Assembly (NCBI GenBank): GCA_038363925.1 | Contig: JAQQWL010000009.1 | Span: 2,852,001 to 2,916,000, forward strand | From: Apiospora phragmitis | Taxonomy: Eukaryota > Ascomycota > Sordariomycetes > Amphisphaeriales > Apiosporaceae | Length of the DNA stretch: 64,000 nucleotides | Reading direction: 5' to 3' | In this document: positions 1 through 11,840 of the stretch, one piece after another | How positions within the stretch are numbered: the first letter of the stretch is position 1 | Layout of the letters: each line of letters starts with the position of its first letter | Notes under the pieces: generated by a model | The model's input: only the letters and a program-made list of their open reading frames with translations | Databases searched by the model: none | Told to the model about the DNA's origin: nothing | Translations under genes and position numbers: made by a program

Positions 1-400
1 TGGGGTAAAATCTGTAACAGTTATCGAACACCACAGAGGGCGTTTGGACAGGAGGGGAACACGACTTGACGACGATACCTATATATATATTCATGTATGC
101 ACAGCGTTCAATGCCACAATTTTGTAAAAAGAAAAAAACATCGCTCACGCTTGTCCCGATTTTCAGACACTTCCGATGTTAGTCTCAAGATACTAACTGA
201 AATTGCATTATGAACTAAGTAAATTCAACGCAAACATGCGTGTAACACCCAGTAAGATGAGCTGATCCTGTCCCCGGCAATATCCCTCCTCTTCTCGAAA
301 TACATTATCGTTGTAAAAGGTTGGAAAAGATCGCCCGCCATAAGCTCAACCTCGAGATCGTCCATCCACCAGATGATATTCCTAAGGTGTTCCAACACCT
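1..400. other. Intergenic, 3' flank of BRCT-WGR gene
   Basis: No convincing reading frame on either strand. The right side is the 3' flank of the minus-strand gene that stops at 401. The stretch near 80-90 is a short TA run. Nothing else recognised. Confidence 0.6.
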
Positions 401-1751
401 CTACAAGGATCCGTAACCCTCATCGTCAGCATCACTGCCATCGTTCACCGTGATGGTAATCACCGAGACGGTGCTGCTGGGATCATCTCCCATGTCAATG
501 CCGCTATCGTCCGCATCCTCATAGGCGTTGGCGGTGACCGATCGTGCGACGATGGGCAGAGTAGTAGTGGTGGCGCTTGCGCTGCCACCGCCGGCATCGT
601 CAGATCCTTCGCCGAGAATGGTGTTCATGTCAGGGACCTTGCCCTTGACCAAACCGATCGGCTTGCCACCCGCCTACGTTAATAGGTACATATTAGCATA
701 TTGTTCTTTACGTCATCTCCTTCCTATACTCTCAACTTACCGGAATCTCGTAAACGAAACCACGGCCCGCGACATTGCCCTTACCCTTACCCTTACGGAA
801 GGCGGTCACGCGCTCGTCCCAGTCGACGCCCGTCTGACGGGCGAAGAACTTCGTAAAGTCCTTAAAAGCGGTATCGAAAGGACCGCCGGCCGCGGGGCCC
901 TCCATGCGGTCGTAGATGGCCTTGGCGCCCTTTTTCTTGTAGTAAACCCGTCCGACTTGGTACGTGTACGGCTTGGCGTTGGACTCGAAGAGCTAGTAGA
1001 GAGCAGAGTCGTCGGTGGTAAGTAGGTATGCTTTCTATATGGAGGGACAGATCTGGGTTCCGAGTTTACTCACCGTGACAGTGTGCCGTTCTCCGTCCTC
1101 CCGGCCCGTTAAGGTGATCTCGTAACGGAAGAACGTCTCGTCGGTATAGGCCTTAAACAGACCTATTTACATTGATTAGATACCGTCGGGGTTTAGTGGT
1201 GGAGAAACCTACCAGGGTGGACGTAGGTCTTAGCCAGCACCTCGTTCTGCGCCTCCTTCTTCTGCGCCCGGAGGCGCTTGTCCTTGGTCGACTCGGCGAT
1301 AGTGCGGCCGCCCTTTGCTAGCAGGTAGCCCTCGGTGGGCAGCTTGCGGCCCTTGATGAACGAGTCCTCGAGCCAGTCCAACGAGACGATAACAAGGCCC
1401 TTCTTACGCTTAAGCGCCGAGTTTACTGAAGCAGCATGGAGTTAGTAAACTGAGATGAGAAAAAAAGATACTTACCGGATAAGGGCAGCGGAGTTACTAC
1501 TGCTGCTGCTGACGCTGCTTCCTTACGATGTACTTACCTCGGGCGCTTCGCTTCTTGGGATCAAGGTCCTTGGAGGTAGCCAGCAGGTGCGTGACCTTGG
1601 GGTCCAGATCGAACGAGAAACTTCCGCCCCAGGCTTTGATCCAGCGCTGGATATCCGTGTCGGACCAGTCCTTCCGGCCCTCGTCGACGTTACCCGTCGT
1701 GGCAACCACGACGCCGCCGAAGATGGGTCTGGGGGGTGTGACCAGAGACAT
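401..1751 (-). CDS. BRCT-WGR domain protein, five exons
   Basis: Predicted nuclear protein of 346 residues. Exons on the minus strand are 1751-1538, 1425-1213, 1162-1074, 992-741 and 673-401. All introns are GT-AG and the joined length is an exact multiple of three. The N-terminal ~95 residues read as a BRCT domain (PIFGGVVVATTG near the start, KVTHLLAT, then SLDWLEDSF with the signature Trp). Exons 3-4 read as a WGR domain (FFRYEITL, YQVGRVYYKKKG, FKDFTKFFARQTG). A Ser/Thr- and Asp-rich tail of about 70 residues follows. BRCT and WGR occur together in poly(ADP-ribose) polymerases, but no PARP catalytic domain follows here. By family knowledge it may bind DNA breaks or phosphoproteins; the exact role is inference. 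It starts at the first ATG of the BRCT frame. Confidence 0.85.
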
Positions 1752-3377
1752 GTTGAGTGAGTGAGTGCTGGTGATGTTTATCTGTTGTGAGAGGGGAATA
1801 TTGTAAGTTGTGGAAGGGAAAGAAGAGAAAAGAAAGTGAATGGTCTCCCGGACCTAGACTGAGATGGTGTGATGGAGTTCAGACGGGTTGATGCTTGGGA
1901 CGGTTAGAAAGAAAGGCAGTGAAGATAAAATCCTGGATGCGGAATTTTTCGAGGATGAGAAAGGGCGAGAGATGACTGACAGATAAAGAAGGCAACTCAA
2001 ATGAGAGATGATGAAGTTCTAGAATACGGGGCTGTGAGGCACGGGGTAGTAACCTTATGCTTGTAACTTACTTCTAGACGGGTCCTCTTCGATACCTAGT
2101 GAGTGACCAATACTGAGGAGTTCTCACGTAGATCAAGAAACTCAATGTCACTGCCTTGCGTAATGCTGCGGATAAGGGAAGCTGTGATGGGCTGAAGGGA
2201 AAGGTGAAGAGAAATGGAAAGATAAGTCACTGTTTGAAGATTCTGGAGATGTATTGTCGCGGCCTTGGTTTGCCTCGACCCGAAGCTGCCACTCTCTTTT
2301 TAGAACTCGCGTTGCCAACCGGAAGGTGCGAAACTGGACGAAGCCACATGGGACAGATTACCGGTCCAGTTGAGAGAGACCTGGATGAATTTAAGCCGGC
2401 AAGAAGGAGGTATTGGTTAAAAGAATGCGAGGCTGTCGTGATGGCGCTGTGGGAAAGGGCCGAACACTTGTCGTTCTTATACGCGGCTGCAACAATCTTT
2501 CTTCGGCGATGGCAACTCAAGCCTGATGTGTAAGACCCCAATGAGAATGCTCTGTCACATCATGGTAGGAGGAGACATTTATCTGAGCTCCCCTGTATTT
2601 GCACTCACCGTTATTCCCATGAGTAGCAAGATACGCTCCCTGATGGAAAAGGGGCGGCGACTGGACCAACTTCTTGGAGGCTGACTACGACTCCCAAACA
2701 TGGCACAGAAGCAGTGAAGTCTTCCCCACCGATGCTTGTAACCAGGGCCAAGTGTCTGCAATGTACATTTGGCTAAGAACGTAAGAATATTAGTCGCATG
2801 AAAGCAGCCTCTTTGGCCTTCCGTCTCCTATTTTACCTCCAATACAGGTCACTTAGCCTATACCCCAACTGGGTCGACACAGTTTCGACAGCAAAAGGCA
2901 TGGTACAGATCTTTCATTCAGAGATCCTGTTCTCTCACGACTTGTTTTCACATGGCTGTTCGGCTTCTCACCCAGTCCCGAATCCCATTCTCCAACTACA
3001 TGTTGGAGCTCGTACTTGTCCCTGCAAGGGCACAAGGCGACCACAGCTCGCTTGAGTTGAATATCAAAAGGAGCGCTTCACTAAAGACTTGGACAAGAAA
3101 ACCTTCCGAAGCTATTGAAATTTCATATCATTCATTATTTCTACAACAACTCATGAGCGGGCAGGCACATGCTGACCTACAATACGCATTCATGCCCATG
3201 AAAAAACGTTGACCCCTGAACGCCGCCCCTCTGAGAAAAGGCCACGCTATGCAAATCCCACATATAAAGCAGCCCAAAAACCACTGGCATCGTTGTTGGA
3301 TTCCAAATCCAACCGCCACCGGAAGTTACCCAGTAGTAGAAGTATCCTTCCACCATCGGAGACCCTTCTCCTGTAAA
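1752..3377. other. Intergenic, promoter of the BRCT-WGR gene
   Basis: The left end (1752-2000) is the purine-rich (on +) upstream region of the minus-strand BRCT-WGR gene. The right end is the 3' flank of the coiled-coil gene. Overlapping open frames near 2156-2541 exist on both strands, but neither has a good start, introns or recognisable motifs. I see no gene. Confidence 0.5.
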
Positions 3378-4790
3378 TCAGAAGAACACACTATGCTTCT
3401 TCTGGACCTTGTTCGTAGCCACGTCGCTAATGCCCCTCCTCCTCGACGGGCCAGCTTGCTGCTGCGGAGGGCCTCCGCCGCGACCAGCGTGACCATGCCA
3501 CCAACTACTGAGCCCGCCATGCATGGAATTGTTATGCGGCGGCTCCGCACTCATGGGTCGCGGGGGCGGCTGCTGCGCCATACCGCCCGCCATGCCGTTG
3601 GGATGCAGCTGTTGCGAGTGCCGAGGCGGGACCTGCGGCCTTTGGGCGTCGATGTCCTGCCCCTGGACGCCGTACTCCCGCCGCAGCCGCTCCGTCTCCT
3701 GGGCGATTTCGGCTTCGCGACGGCGGCGCTCCTTGTCCTCCTCCTCGAGCATCTTCTTGATGCGCTTTTGCTCCGCCTGGTCGCGCTTCTCGCGCTCGCG
3801 CTCCTCCTGCTCCACCATGGCCTGCAGGCGCTTGGTCTCGGCATCAATCTCCGCCGTCTGCCGCCTCGCCGGGGGCGCCATGTTATTGGTGGTCGACGAG
3901 GACGCCGCGCCGGGTGGCCCACTGCCGAGACCGCCGCTCATGGTGTGTGCCGGGCTGGAAGAGGAGAGCGGCTTGGGGGATGACGAAGACGGGATGGGAC
4001 GCGAGTTCTTCCGCCTGGCCGGAGGCGGGGCGCCCACGATATTGAAAGAGTCCCTGCTGGGGAACAGGTAGATGTCGCGGATGGTCTCAGCCCCCAACAG
4101 CAGCACCACCTCGAGTCCCTTGCGGTCCTCGACTTCCACTCTCCGCAAGTTGGGCTCGTATATGGTGAGACCGGGCTCTCGGCCCTGCTTGTACAACGCG
4201 ATGGTGATATCCGGGTCTTTGCTCTTCTTACCTGCCATGGACGTCCCCGTCAGGTAGCACGTCATGTCCTTGGAGAACTTGCTATCGCGCTTCCACTTGA
4301 AGCAGACCTTGGGCGTCAGCTCACTGGCGACCGGATCGTTCTGCTGCCGGTCCAGCTGCGAGGCGGACGGCATGCGGAAGCTCTGCTGGGGCAGCTCAAA
4401 GTCCCACGACTCCTTCCCCGTCCAGGTGCTCTTCTCACCCCTCACGGCGACCTGCTGGTCGGGGTTGTATAGCTGGATGACGAATCCGTCTGGGATAAGC
4501 GGAACGGGGGGCGGCAGGACGCCATTCTGGGCGCGGATCTCGGCGGCGGACAGCGTGGGCTGCTGCCACTCAGGTTCGATGAGCACCTCGGCAAAGATGA
4601 CGTCTTGGCTGAATGCATCGCCCGGGGCCAAGGCGAACTTGTTCTTGGACTCGGGCCGCTGTGGGTTGGGCCGCCTGAAAGTGTACTCGGGGGCTGGCTC
4701 GGAGCCGTTCTGGGTGAAGTAGACGACGGTCGAGAGCGGGTTCTCGGTCGAGAGCCGAGAGAAAAAGGTGGGCAAGTTTTCGTCGAGCAT
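3378..4790 (-). CDS. Conserved coiled-coil protein, function unknown
   Basis: Single-exon gene of 470 residues. Residues 1 to about 260 look like a folded, conserved region (VVYFTQNGSEPAPEYTF near 22-38, VIQLYNPDQQV, LEVVLLLGAETIRDIYLFP). A Ser/Pro-rich linker follows. Residues ~311-374 form a strongly charged Glu/Arg/Lys coiled coil, and the last ~96 residues are low complexity (Gln, Pro, Gly, His), ending KVQKKHSVFF. There is no signal peptide, membrane segment or catalytic motif. I recognise it as a plausible conserved fungal protein but not a named family. A cytoplasmic scaffold is one possibility (inference). Other frames over this GC-rich gene are open but are shadows of it. Confidence 0.8.
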   Translation of the reverse strand: MLDENLPTFFSRLSTENPLSTVVYFTQNGSEPAPEYTFRRPNPQRPESKNKFALAPGDAFSQDVIFAEVLIEPEWQQPTLSAAEIRAQNGVLPPPVPLIPDGFVIQLYNPDQQVAVRGEKSTWTGKESWDFELPQQSFRMPSASQLDRQQNDPVASELTPKVCFKWKRDSKFSKDMTCYLTGTSMAGKKSKDPDITIALYKQGREPGLTIYEPNLRRVEVEDRKGLEVVLLLGAETIRDIYLFPSRDSFNIVGAPPPARRKNSRPIPSSSSPKPLSSSSPAHTMSGGLGSGPPGAASSSTTNNMAPPARRQTAEIDAETKRLQAMVEQEEREREKRDQAEQKRIKKMLEEEDKERRRREAEIAQETERLRREYGVQGQDIDAQRPQVPPRHSQQLHPNGMAGGMAQQPPPRPMSAEPPHNNSMHGGLSSWWHGHAGRGGGPPQQQAGPSRRRGISDVATNKVQKKHSVFF

Positions 4791-6640
4791 GGTTGGCTAT
4801 CGGATACTGGGGTGGTTCTCCAGTCGGGAGTGAGCTGGCTGCTGCGGGAACGCTGGCTGGGGAGGAAAACCAACAGCAACACGAAGGTGGTAGTGATGGG
4901 TCTGGTCTAGGTACACTGGCGTTGCCGGAACGCTTGTGATTGTTGGACAGGACTCTCTTTACACCGAGAATGGTGACAGGTTTGAAACGAAAGAAGGTTA
5001 TAATAGGAAGTCAATGACTCGAAGGTCAGGAGAACGAAAGCTTTGAAGCCTCAGGACTGGGCTGACGAATCTCGGGGGATTGGATCAGCGCAAGCAAGGC
5101 TGTGTCAAAAGATGGTGAAACTGCGCAGCTTTTGGTTCTGGGGCGCGCAGACGGCGGAAACTGATAGCTGGGTTTGGGATGATTACGACGACATGGCTTC
5201 AATCAACGGATTCGCATTCTATTGTAGTTGCAGGCTAGAACAAGAAGAAGAGGGATCTGTTAATAATTAATGTCAACCATTCTAGAAGCCTGCGCACGAG
5301 TGGGCTTGAAGGAGGGTGGGCGTGGTCGTTCCATGGTTCTGCTGTTTGCGGCGATCCGCTACCCGCTGACTTGCCATTTCCCGGGTAGGTTGGTGGGCTT
5401 GGTGGTGGGGGAGGAGCAGTTGGTGGGTGTGCTTTGGTGGGCTGTGTCTTGGAAAGGAAAGACCCTAAGCCAAGGCTTGAGGAATGTGCAGCTGCTGTCG
5501 TCACTCGATTCTGCAGCCGGTCCAAGTGCTGCCAAGTCTAAGCCACTCCTGACTCCATGCTGCTGCTGCACACTGATTGGCCGAGTCCAGCTCAGCTCTC
5601 AGAACAGGGCAGTGTTGTTTGCATATGTGCCTAATGTTTGCTGCAAGAACTTAATTAAGAACATGTTCGTCGTCTTTCGATTGCGACCGTCGGAACGCGC
5701 GGTCACTCCAGGATCGTGGGCTATCGAAAGTTGGGAATACTCTGAAATATTTCTCGATACATGAACTGCTTGCTGTCTTTGGGTTAAGAAATATCCCACT
5801 AGCAAAAGGATGCGGATGATGCGCATGTACGCATGTTGGTTGTTAGTCAGCTCCCCCATCATCTCCCGATTCGAACAACTCTCTTCGAGATGCCCGATCC
5901 CAATAGACTGGAACCTTCTGGCGAACCCTATTTTTGGCACCGCGTTGCCTTGTCACGGGGCTCAAATATCAGAGAGTGATCCAGATATGTTCCCCGGATT
6001 GGTGGCTGAGGAAACATGCTCTTTTCTTGGCTCGCTGTCGCAGGTCGAAACCGCTGTGGAGGAATCCCCTCTCCGCGTCTCAAACCTCACAGCCAAACTG
6101 CCAGGGTGAGGACATCACCAATCTGATCCGCCAACTTAATTGTCGATTGGGTTCAAAGTCGATACGAGACACCTGTTGCTCATTTGCTCATGCTCCCGCA
6201 GCTGTTTGAGGATTCGATTGGTTTGGATTATTGTACGTATGACTTACATCTTCCCATATTTCCGGCATCGCGCGGCCTTGCGATGCCTTCGTCAGGTCTC
6301 CCCTGGAAGATGTGTTTGTATACATGTGTGCAGCTCGACTTGTGTCTGAGTACCCATATGGTAAAGGTCACCAGTGAGGAAATACGACACCCCCAGCATC
6401 CCTCTACCTGGCACCAGGCCAGCCCAGACCAAGAGTTGAACCTTTGTCATCCCCTCTCATCCCCTCTCAACCCCTCTCCACATCTTCATGGTACAATATA
6501 AGAGTGTATATACAAGTTAGCGGAATAGAAACAGTGATACACTGTGCAGGTCTATTGCGCACAGTCCACCAAGCGTCGCCCAAATCGTCTTCTAGGTCCA
6601 TGTCGTATTATCTAGATGTCAAGGATCCTGATCATTGTTG
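4791..6640. other. Intergenic, two flanking gene regions
   Basis: The left part is the promoter and leader of the minus-strand coiled-coil gene. The right part is the 3' flank of the membrane-protein gene ending at 6641. Short open frames on both strands have no start context, intron pattern or motif. A small direct repeat of a CCCCTCTC unit lies at about 6448-6478. No gene supported. Confidence 0.5.
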
Positions 6641-8372
6641 TCACCGAGACCCTGCCGGTGTTTGCGAATTGCTCGATTGGTTGGGGGCACCAGGAACCGG
6701 TGGTGCCTCGTCATCGTTTTGTTTGCGCTCATCTGCTCTCTTGATGCGCCCTATTTGCTGATTGACCCAGCTGTTAACACTCCGATATCTGGCTGGCCGG
6801 TCTTCACTAGTCGCCGTATAGACCGTCTCCCTATCTCCCGCTCTTCGGCTCATCCATGAGAATCGACTGGCGGCGGGCGGCGGTGGTTGCAGTGTCGCTG
6901 GCGGGGGCGGGGGCGGGGGCGGAGGCGGTTTGAGGGCGGATTCTGGGATGATGTCGCCGTCTCCGAAGCCCGAAGACAGCGAAGATAGGTCACTTGCACG
7001 ATACGCCTGTCGTTGAGTCGGGTCGTACGCATCGGAAGGCTGACGTGCCAACTCGGACTGGTTGAAATAAGCGTCGGGCATTCGCGATCTCAGGGTTGAG
7101 TTGTATTCGCTCAATGCCAGAGCCTGGTTCTTGGTCAGGGTTGCGTATTCTTCCGCAGGGATCATCACTACGGATCCTGGTGCCATTGGCCGTTGCATCA
7201 TGGTCTGCTGAGAGTGTACCGTGTTCGATCGCGCCAAGGACCCTGATATAGGCAGCATTGTCTTCTCGTCCCCGTAGTAGCCGGCATTTGCCATCGAGTT
7301 CATATCTCCCCGCTCGTTGTCTGGTGATTTACGGCCGCGGAACTTCCTCCAAAACTCGGGGCCGGAATCAGCTGGCTTCTTCAGGGTACGATAAATAATC
7401 CAAGAAACGAAGCACACCAGTATGAACGCTCCTAAAAAAGTGGTCAGCCAACCTCACTCGCTAGACTGGGCGCAACTGCTTGTCATACCTATGGATCCAG
7501 CGGCAACCAGGACGTGCTCCCCTGTCTCGTCCAGACCATTGTTGCTCTGGTTTCTATGGGGTCGTTGATCAGGATGGTCGTAATTTCTGTCCTGGTCACC
7601 GGTGACTTGAGGCATAGCGGTTGCTGACGTTGCCGTAGTAGGCTGGTCAATACCCTTGCGCGGTTGGCTTGTAATAGCATCCAGTGGCGTCGTGGTCATC
7701 ATTGGGACGGAGATCCATGTGGTCTTGGTCGCAATCTGCTCTCTGTTAGCGATCCAGTTCTTTTAGTCTCGAGTAACCGTGCGATTTACTCACGGCCGTG
7801 CTTAGGACTACACTCGTGACGTCCACGTTGGATGGTCGCATTGTCGATGCTATAACCGGGGCTGTGGTGGTGTGGGTGTTCGTCGCGCTGACTGGCGGGC
7901 CAACCTTTGAAATCGTTTCTGTTGGCTGGATGGTAGGATCCGATAGCCACAATGAACTGGCAGGCTTCTTCTTGTTTTTGTTGGGTGGTGTTTTGCCACT
8001 ATCTGATGATCCATTGCTTGACGAATCGTCCTGGTATACTTCCAGATGCCGACTAGAGTCCTGGTCGTAGTATTTTTCATCGCCGCGTGTTTGTATGGAA
8101 TCGTAGTTGGCGCTGATGACCTGAGCAGCGCCTTCTTCAATCGGTGGCAAGTCGTTCAACCACCTCCTCAGAAGCTGTGCTTTCTCGTTGAGTGGTGCCA
8201 TTTCTTCGCAAGTGGGCATCTCTTTTCCCAATTCAGCAGCCTCCGTCACAGCGCGTGATAAATCGCTCTTCAACTTCAATACATCGCCGGGGAAGGGAAA
8301 ACGAGTGAGAACAGAGTACGACTGTGTACGTCTATAGTGTAAGAAAATTAACAGGAGCCAAGCCAGTAACAA
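6641..8372 (-). CDS. Single-pass membrane protein, Ser/Thr-rich ectodomain
   Basis: At least three exons on the minus strand: about 8372-7794, 7735-7489 and 7431-6641. Introns are GT-AG (58 and 57 bp) and in phase. The N-terminal part is hydrophilic, then rich in Ser, Thr and Asn. One membrane segment spans the exon 2/3 junction (VLVAAGSIG joined to AFILVCFVSWIIY), followed by basic RTLKK and a cytoplasmic tail of about 245 residues with a run of ten prolines. The layout resembles fungal cell-surface sensors or anchors (inference). The start is unresolved: the frame is open from 8395, after an in-frame TAG at 8398-8396, and holds no ATG until well inside the protein. The coordinate 8372 marks a TTG, so a 5' exon or an intron near 8340-8540 is probably missing. 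A same-frame ATG lies at 8540, beyond the TAG. Confidence 0.65.
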
Positions 8373-8540
8373 GAAGAATCGAATAAAAACCCAAGACTAG
8401 GGGCAATGAACCGAAAAATCAAAAGGCCTGCCTTGAGAAACGAGGGAATGGAAGGGTTGAAGTGGAAAAGTGAGAAGTGAAGAAGAGAGTGTGTAGTATG
8501 TAGGTGGTGTGGGAGAGTGTGCCTCAGATGCGTAAATCAT

Positions 8541-10379
8541 GGGCTATGGAGACGGGCTACTCTTGGGACTACGACTCAAAAGCATAAAAATGGCCCTGCG
8601 CGAGATCCCTCAAGGGGGGTACGAGGGAGTACTGCGAGGCGGAGGAGGCAACGGGTCTTGCTCGTTCACGGCCGTGCACACCAATCCACTTTATTGCGTG
8701 TACTGCAAAGGGTCCGTCCGATGCGACTGCTACCGAGAGCATAGTGTCCTAGCTTAAGGAGTGCTCGTCGTCTGTCACTGCGAGAGCCGGGTCATCCTTC
8801 TCGTGCGTATCCGGGTCAAGGGCTGCGAGCGCACCGTAACAAAGAAGGAACCCTGGACAGGCGTGGATGTGTAGTCATGGCAGCCATGCAAGAGGCTGAT
8901 GAAATGGCCAATCAAACTGTAAAAGTTGCCTCCGAAGGCCGTGGCATCTCTTGGCATCTCAATTTTGTGCTGGATCCCGACTTCCAAGCAATGCAGTGTG
9001 CGTGCCGTTCAGCGCAAGGTGGTAACTGGCTCATCTTGCGATTGGTCCGAGAGAGGGTGGTTTGCGATATGGGGGACATTTCCAGACGGTTTCCAGGGGC
9101 CGTTGTTACTGTCACAGTTGCGTCGCTTAGTGGTGATGGTTCACCGTTTGGCAGGCTGGCAGGCCTGGCAGCTTTCACGCTTTGCTTTGCGCGCGCTGGC
9201 TTGCCTGTTCTGAAGTAACCTGCGACATCATGGTCAAGGATGCCGCGTCTCAGCAGGGGTCCGTGGCGGGGCGGCAGGTTTCAAATGCCATCTGAACGGG
9301 CCCTCCAGATTCCGGTGGGCGAAGACCCAAATGCACAGGCAGCCAGATTTCTGGCCAGACGACTAGCCAGCCAGCCAGACAGCCATAGTCCTCGTTTGCA
9401 CATCGACAACTCGACTCTGTGCTGACTCTTCGACTCTCGTAGCGATGAACTGAATGATAAAACATCACCACTATACCGGGTTTTCCTATGTCCGCAGCCC
9501 GGACCCGGCCTGGACCCGTCTCATGGAAGCACTGTGACGTGATGATGCGAAAACAAGCATGGCAATGCAAGCATTGGGAAGGGATGATGGTCAGCGTCTG
9601 GTGATCCTGAACATTCGGCTGGTTTCGCCTGCGGCAAGTGGCGGTTGATTGATGCAAAGAAACCTCAGATATGTGGAGGCAAGACCTGATCTCATTGTTT
9701 ATGGGTTATGGAGAATGATCCTTTCGGGGACAAGTCTTGATTCCAAGCCGTAGCCAGGCCGGAGGAAATTGATGAATCTCTGATCTGAATTCCACCAGCC
9801 AGGAGGACTACCTGTGTCTTGTATGCGTCTGTACATCATGGCGAGAGACCCGTAGTGAAGTCCTAACTCGTTCAAGCCGACATCAATGAGCTTTCAATTG
9901 GTTGCCTACCCAATGGACGCCTCGGGCTGCTTCAATGTTTGATCTTCCTTCCTCACAAAAACAACCGGGCCAAAGTGTATTGATCCTTCCCTCACTCTGG
10001 CGGCACAGCCACTTGGCACCTGCCCAGGTAAATCGATAGCGATAGCGGACCACCCCCGCAAACTACTTCAGTAGGTACATGTAGGTATGTAACAGGCATG
10101 TAGATTACCGAGCAACCTGGCAATCTGGCAATATGTATATCGATGGCAGGTGATCTCATTACCTAATAAATGTGATATCGTGCAAAGCTTCTTTCTTTTC
10201 TTCCCTTCTATCGACGAACCCAGACCCTACCGTGTTGAAACGTTTCAATATATTATATTCTTCTCAAGTTAATTATTGGCCTGCTGCTGTCATCAGCTGT
10301 GGCTTGTGCTTCAACGTTGTTTCTGAGAATCGCTTACAGTTCCCTCGTCTCGCCGTTCAGACTTTCTGCTTTCCCAGCC
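8541..10379. other. Intergenic, divergent promoter region
   Basis: Lies between the minus-strand membrane-protein gene and the plus-strand acetyltransferase gene, so it should hold both promoters. The last ~200 bp before 10,380 are pyrimidine-rich, as in fungal leaders. A 72-codon frame at 8539-8757 (+) has several cysteines but no other support. CAGC/GCCA-type short tandem copies occur near 9343-9385. No gene called. Confidence 0.45.
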
Positions 10380-11840
10380 ATGCCAATCAAGGTCACGGCC
10401 CTTACGGAAGCCGACATACCTGGTGCCGTGAAGGCCATCCAGTACGTGTGGAATCCCATTTTACTGCGTGCGATCCTAAAACCCCATCTGCGCACACGGA
10501 GACGGACCGTGGCCAGTCAGTCGGCATCCGATCGTGGCTAACAGCAATTGTTCCAAGGGAAGCATTCGCAGACGACCCTTACAACAATTGGGTGTTTGAT
10601 AAAGCCAATGTAGGTCTCTTGCTGTGTTTGTTTTTGCCCAGCGTGGCCTGTTGCCTGCCGTTCATCGGGAAATCCGACTTGGCCTGTCTGTTTCCAGATG
10701 TTCCATGCCAAGCCAGCAATCCCGTTTCACGTTGTGGATCCCTTGCAGATCTGAAAATCTAGGAAGAGCCGCACAGCCAAGTGATTGCAGAAAACAAGAG
10801 AACGAATCTATCTGCTACTTACGCTCTGTCGCCCATGAGCTTGGCGGCAGAACAAGGTTAAATTGCAAAATTCACACAGCGGGATCACCCCTTGCTCTAC
10901 CAGCTTTTTGCGCTCTAGATTTTGACAAATACCTTCAGCAACAATCAGCATGCCACAGTACTGCGGACGCTAACATTCATTCGCAAAGTTCAACGCCCAA
11001 CGTAATGCTGCGTCCCTGGGAATTCGGTGTCGATGGGGTATGCGCAATGGCATCTTCCATGTAGCCAAGGAAGAGGGCAGTGATCAAGTCCTCGGCGTCG
11101 CTTGTTGGCTCAGACCCCAGAAAGCGGACAAGTCCAGGAGTTGGAATGATTGGCTCGAAGATTGGAAGCTATGGCTGAACCAGGTCTCCATGAACCTATC
11201 CTATGGTCGCGGCGGTCTTATTGTCAAGGTGCGTCTTGGATTCCTTGTCGTTTCGTTTCCGTTATTCGCAGATCACGGGGCGCGGCATTTCGAGCATCCC
11301 GGAGTACCGAAATACCTTTCGGCCTCCGCAAGCCCTTCCGCTTCAGTGGCAAGACAAGAGTTGTAGTTCTTGTGGATACATATCTCTAACCCCCTTGGAA
11401 GCCCCCTCCTTACCTAACTCGATTAGGCCCCTCTCTTGTCCGGCTGAAACCCCCGGTGATCGCAATTGACAATAAGCGCTTCCACTCCTACTGATTATTA
11501 CCATATGCAGCGGTATTACATCTGGAAGGAAGCCCAAGCCCAAGCGCAGTCATCCGTATGGACCGATCGCCGTGGATACTACTTTCTCAACATCATGGTT
11601 GTCGTACCCGAGGCCCAAGGCAAGGGAGTCGGCCGGCAGATGATGAAGGCAGTCACAGACCAAGCCGACGCCGAAGGCATGAAGTGCTACCTTGAGTCGA
11701 GCCGCGATAAGCCAAACATGCAGATTTACGGCCGGTTCGGCTTTCGTTTCGCGAAAGAGCTCGAGTGTGACGATGATGGCACTGCAATCAAGCTGTTCGC
11801 CATGGTCAGAGAGCCCGACGCCAGCCCGCAAGACAATTAA
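10380..11840 (+). CDS. GNAT family N-acetyltransferase, four exons
   Basis: Predicted 227-residue soluble acetyl-CoA-dependent acetyltransferase. Exons are 10,380-10,441, 10,558-10,609, 10,989-11,228 and 11,511-11,840, all GT-AG, and the joined length is a multiple of three. Exon 1 starts MPIKVTALTEADIPGAV, a usual fungal GNAT opening. Exon 2 gives FADDPYNNWVFDKAN. Exon 3 has GVACWLRP and the Trp-rich stretch WNDWLEDWKLWLNQV. Exon 4 holds the acetyl-CoA binding motif A (IMVVVPEAQGKGVGRQMM, with the QGKGVG pyrophosphate loop) and motif B (MQIYGRFGFRF). Many fungi carry several such small GNATs; the substrate cannot be told. The 379-bp intron 2 and 282-bp intron 3 are long for the window. The intron 2 acceptor (GCAAAG) is the weakest junction. 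Confidence 0.82.

Noticed and set aside
2156..2541. Overlapping open frames on both strands
   Set aside because: The plus frame begins at TTG rather than ATG, neither shows introns or motifs, and composition is unlike the window's genes.
8539..8757. 72-residue cysteine-containing plus frame
   Set aside because: Short, with no signal peptide, no homology I recognise and lying in a promoter region; possible but unsupported.
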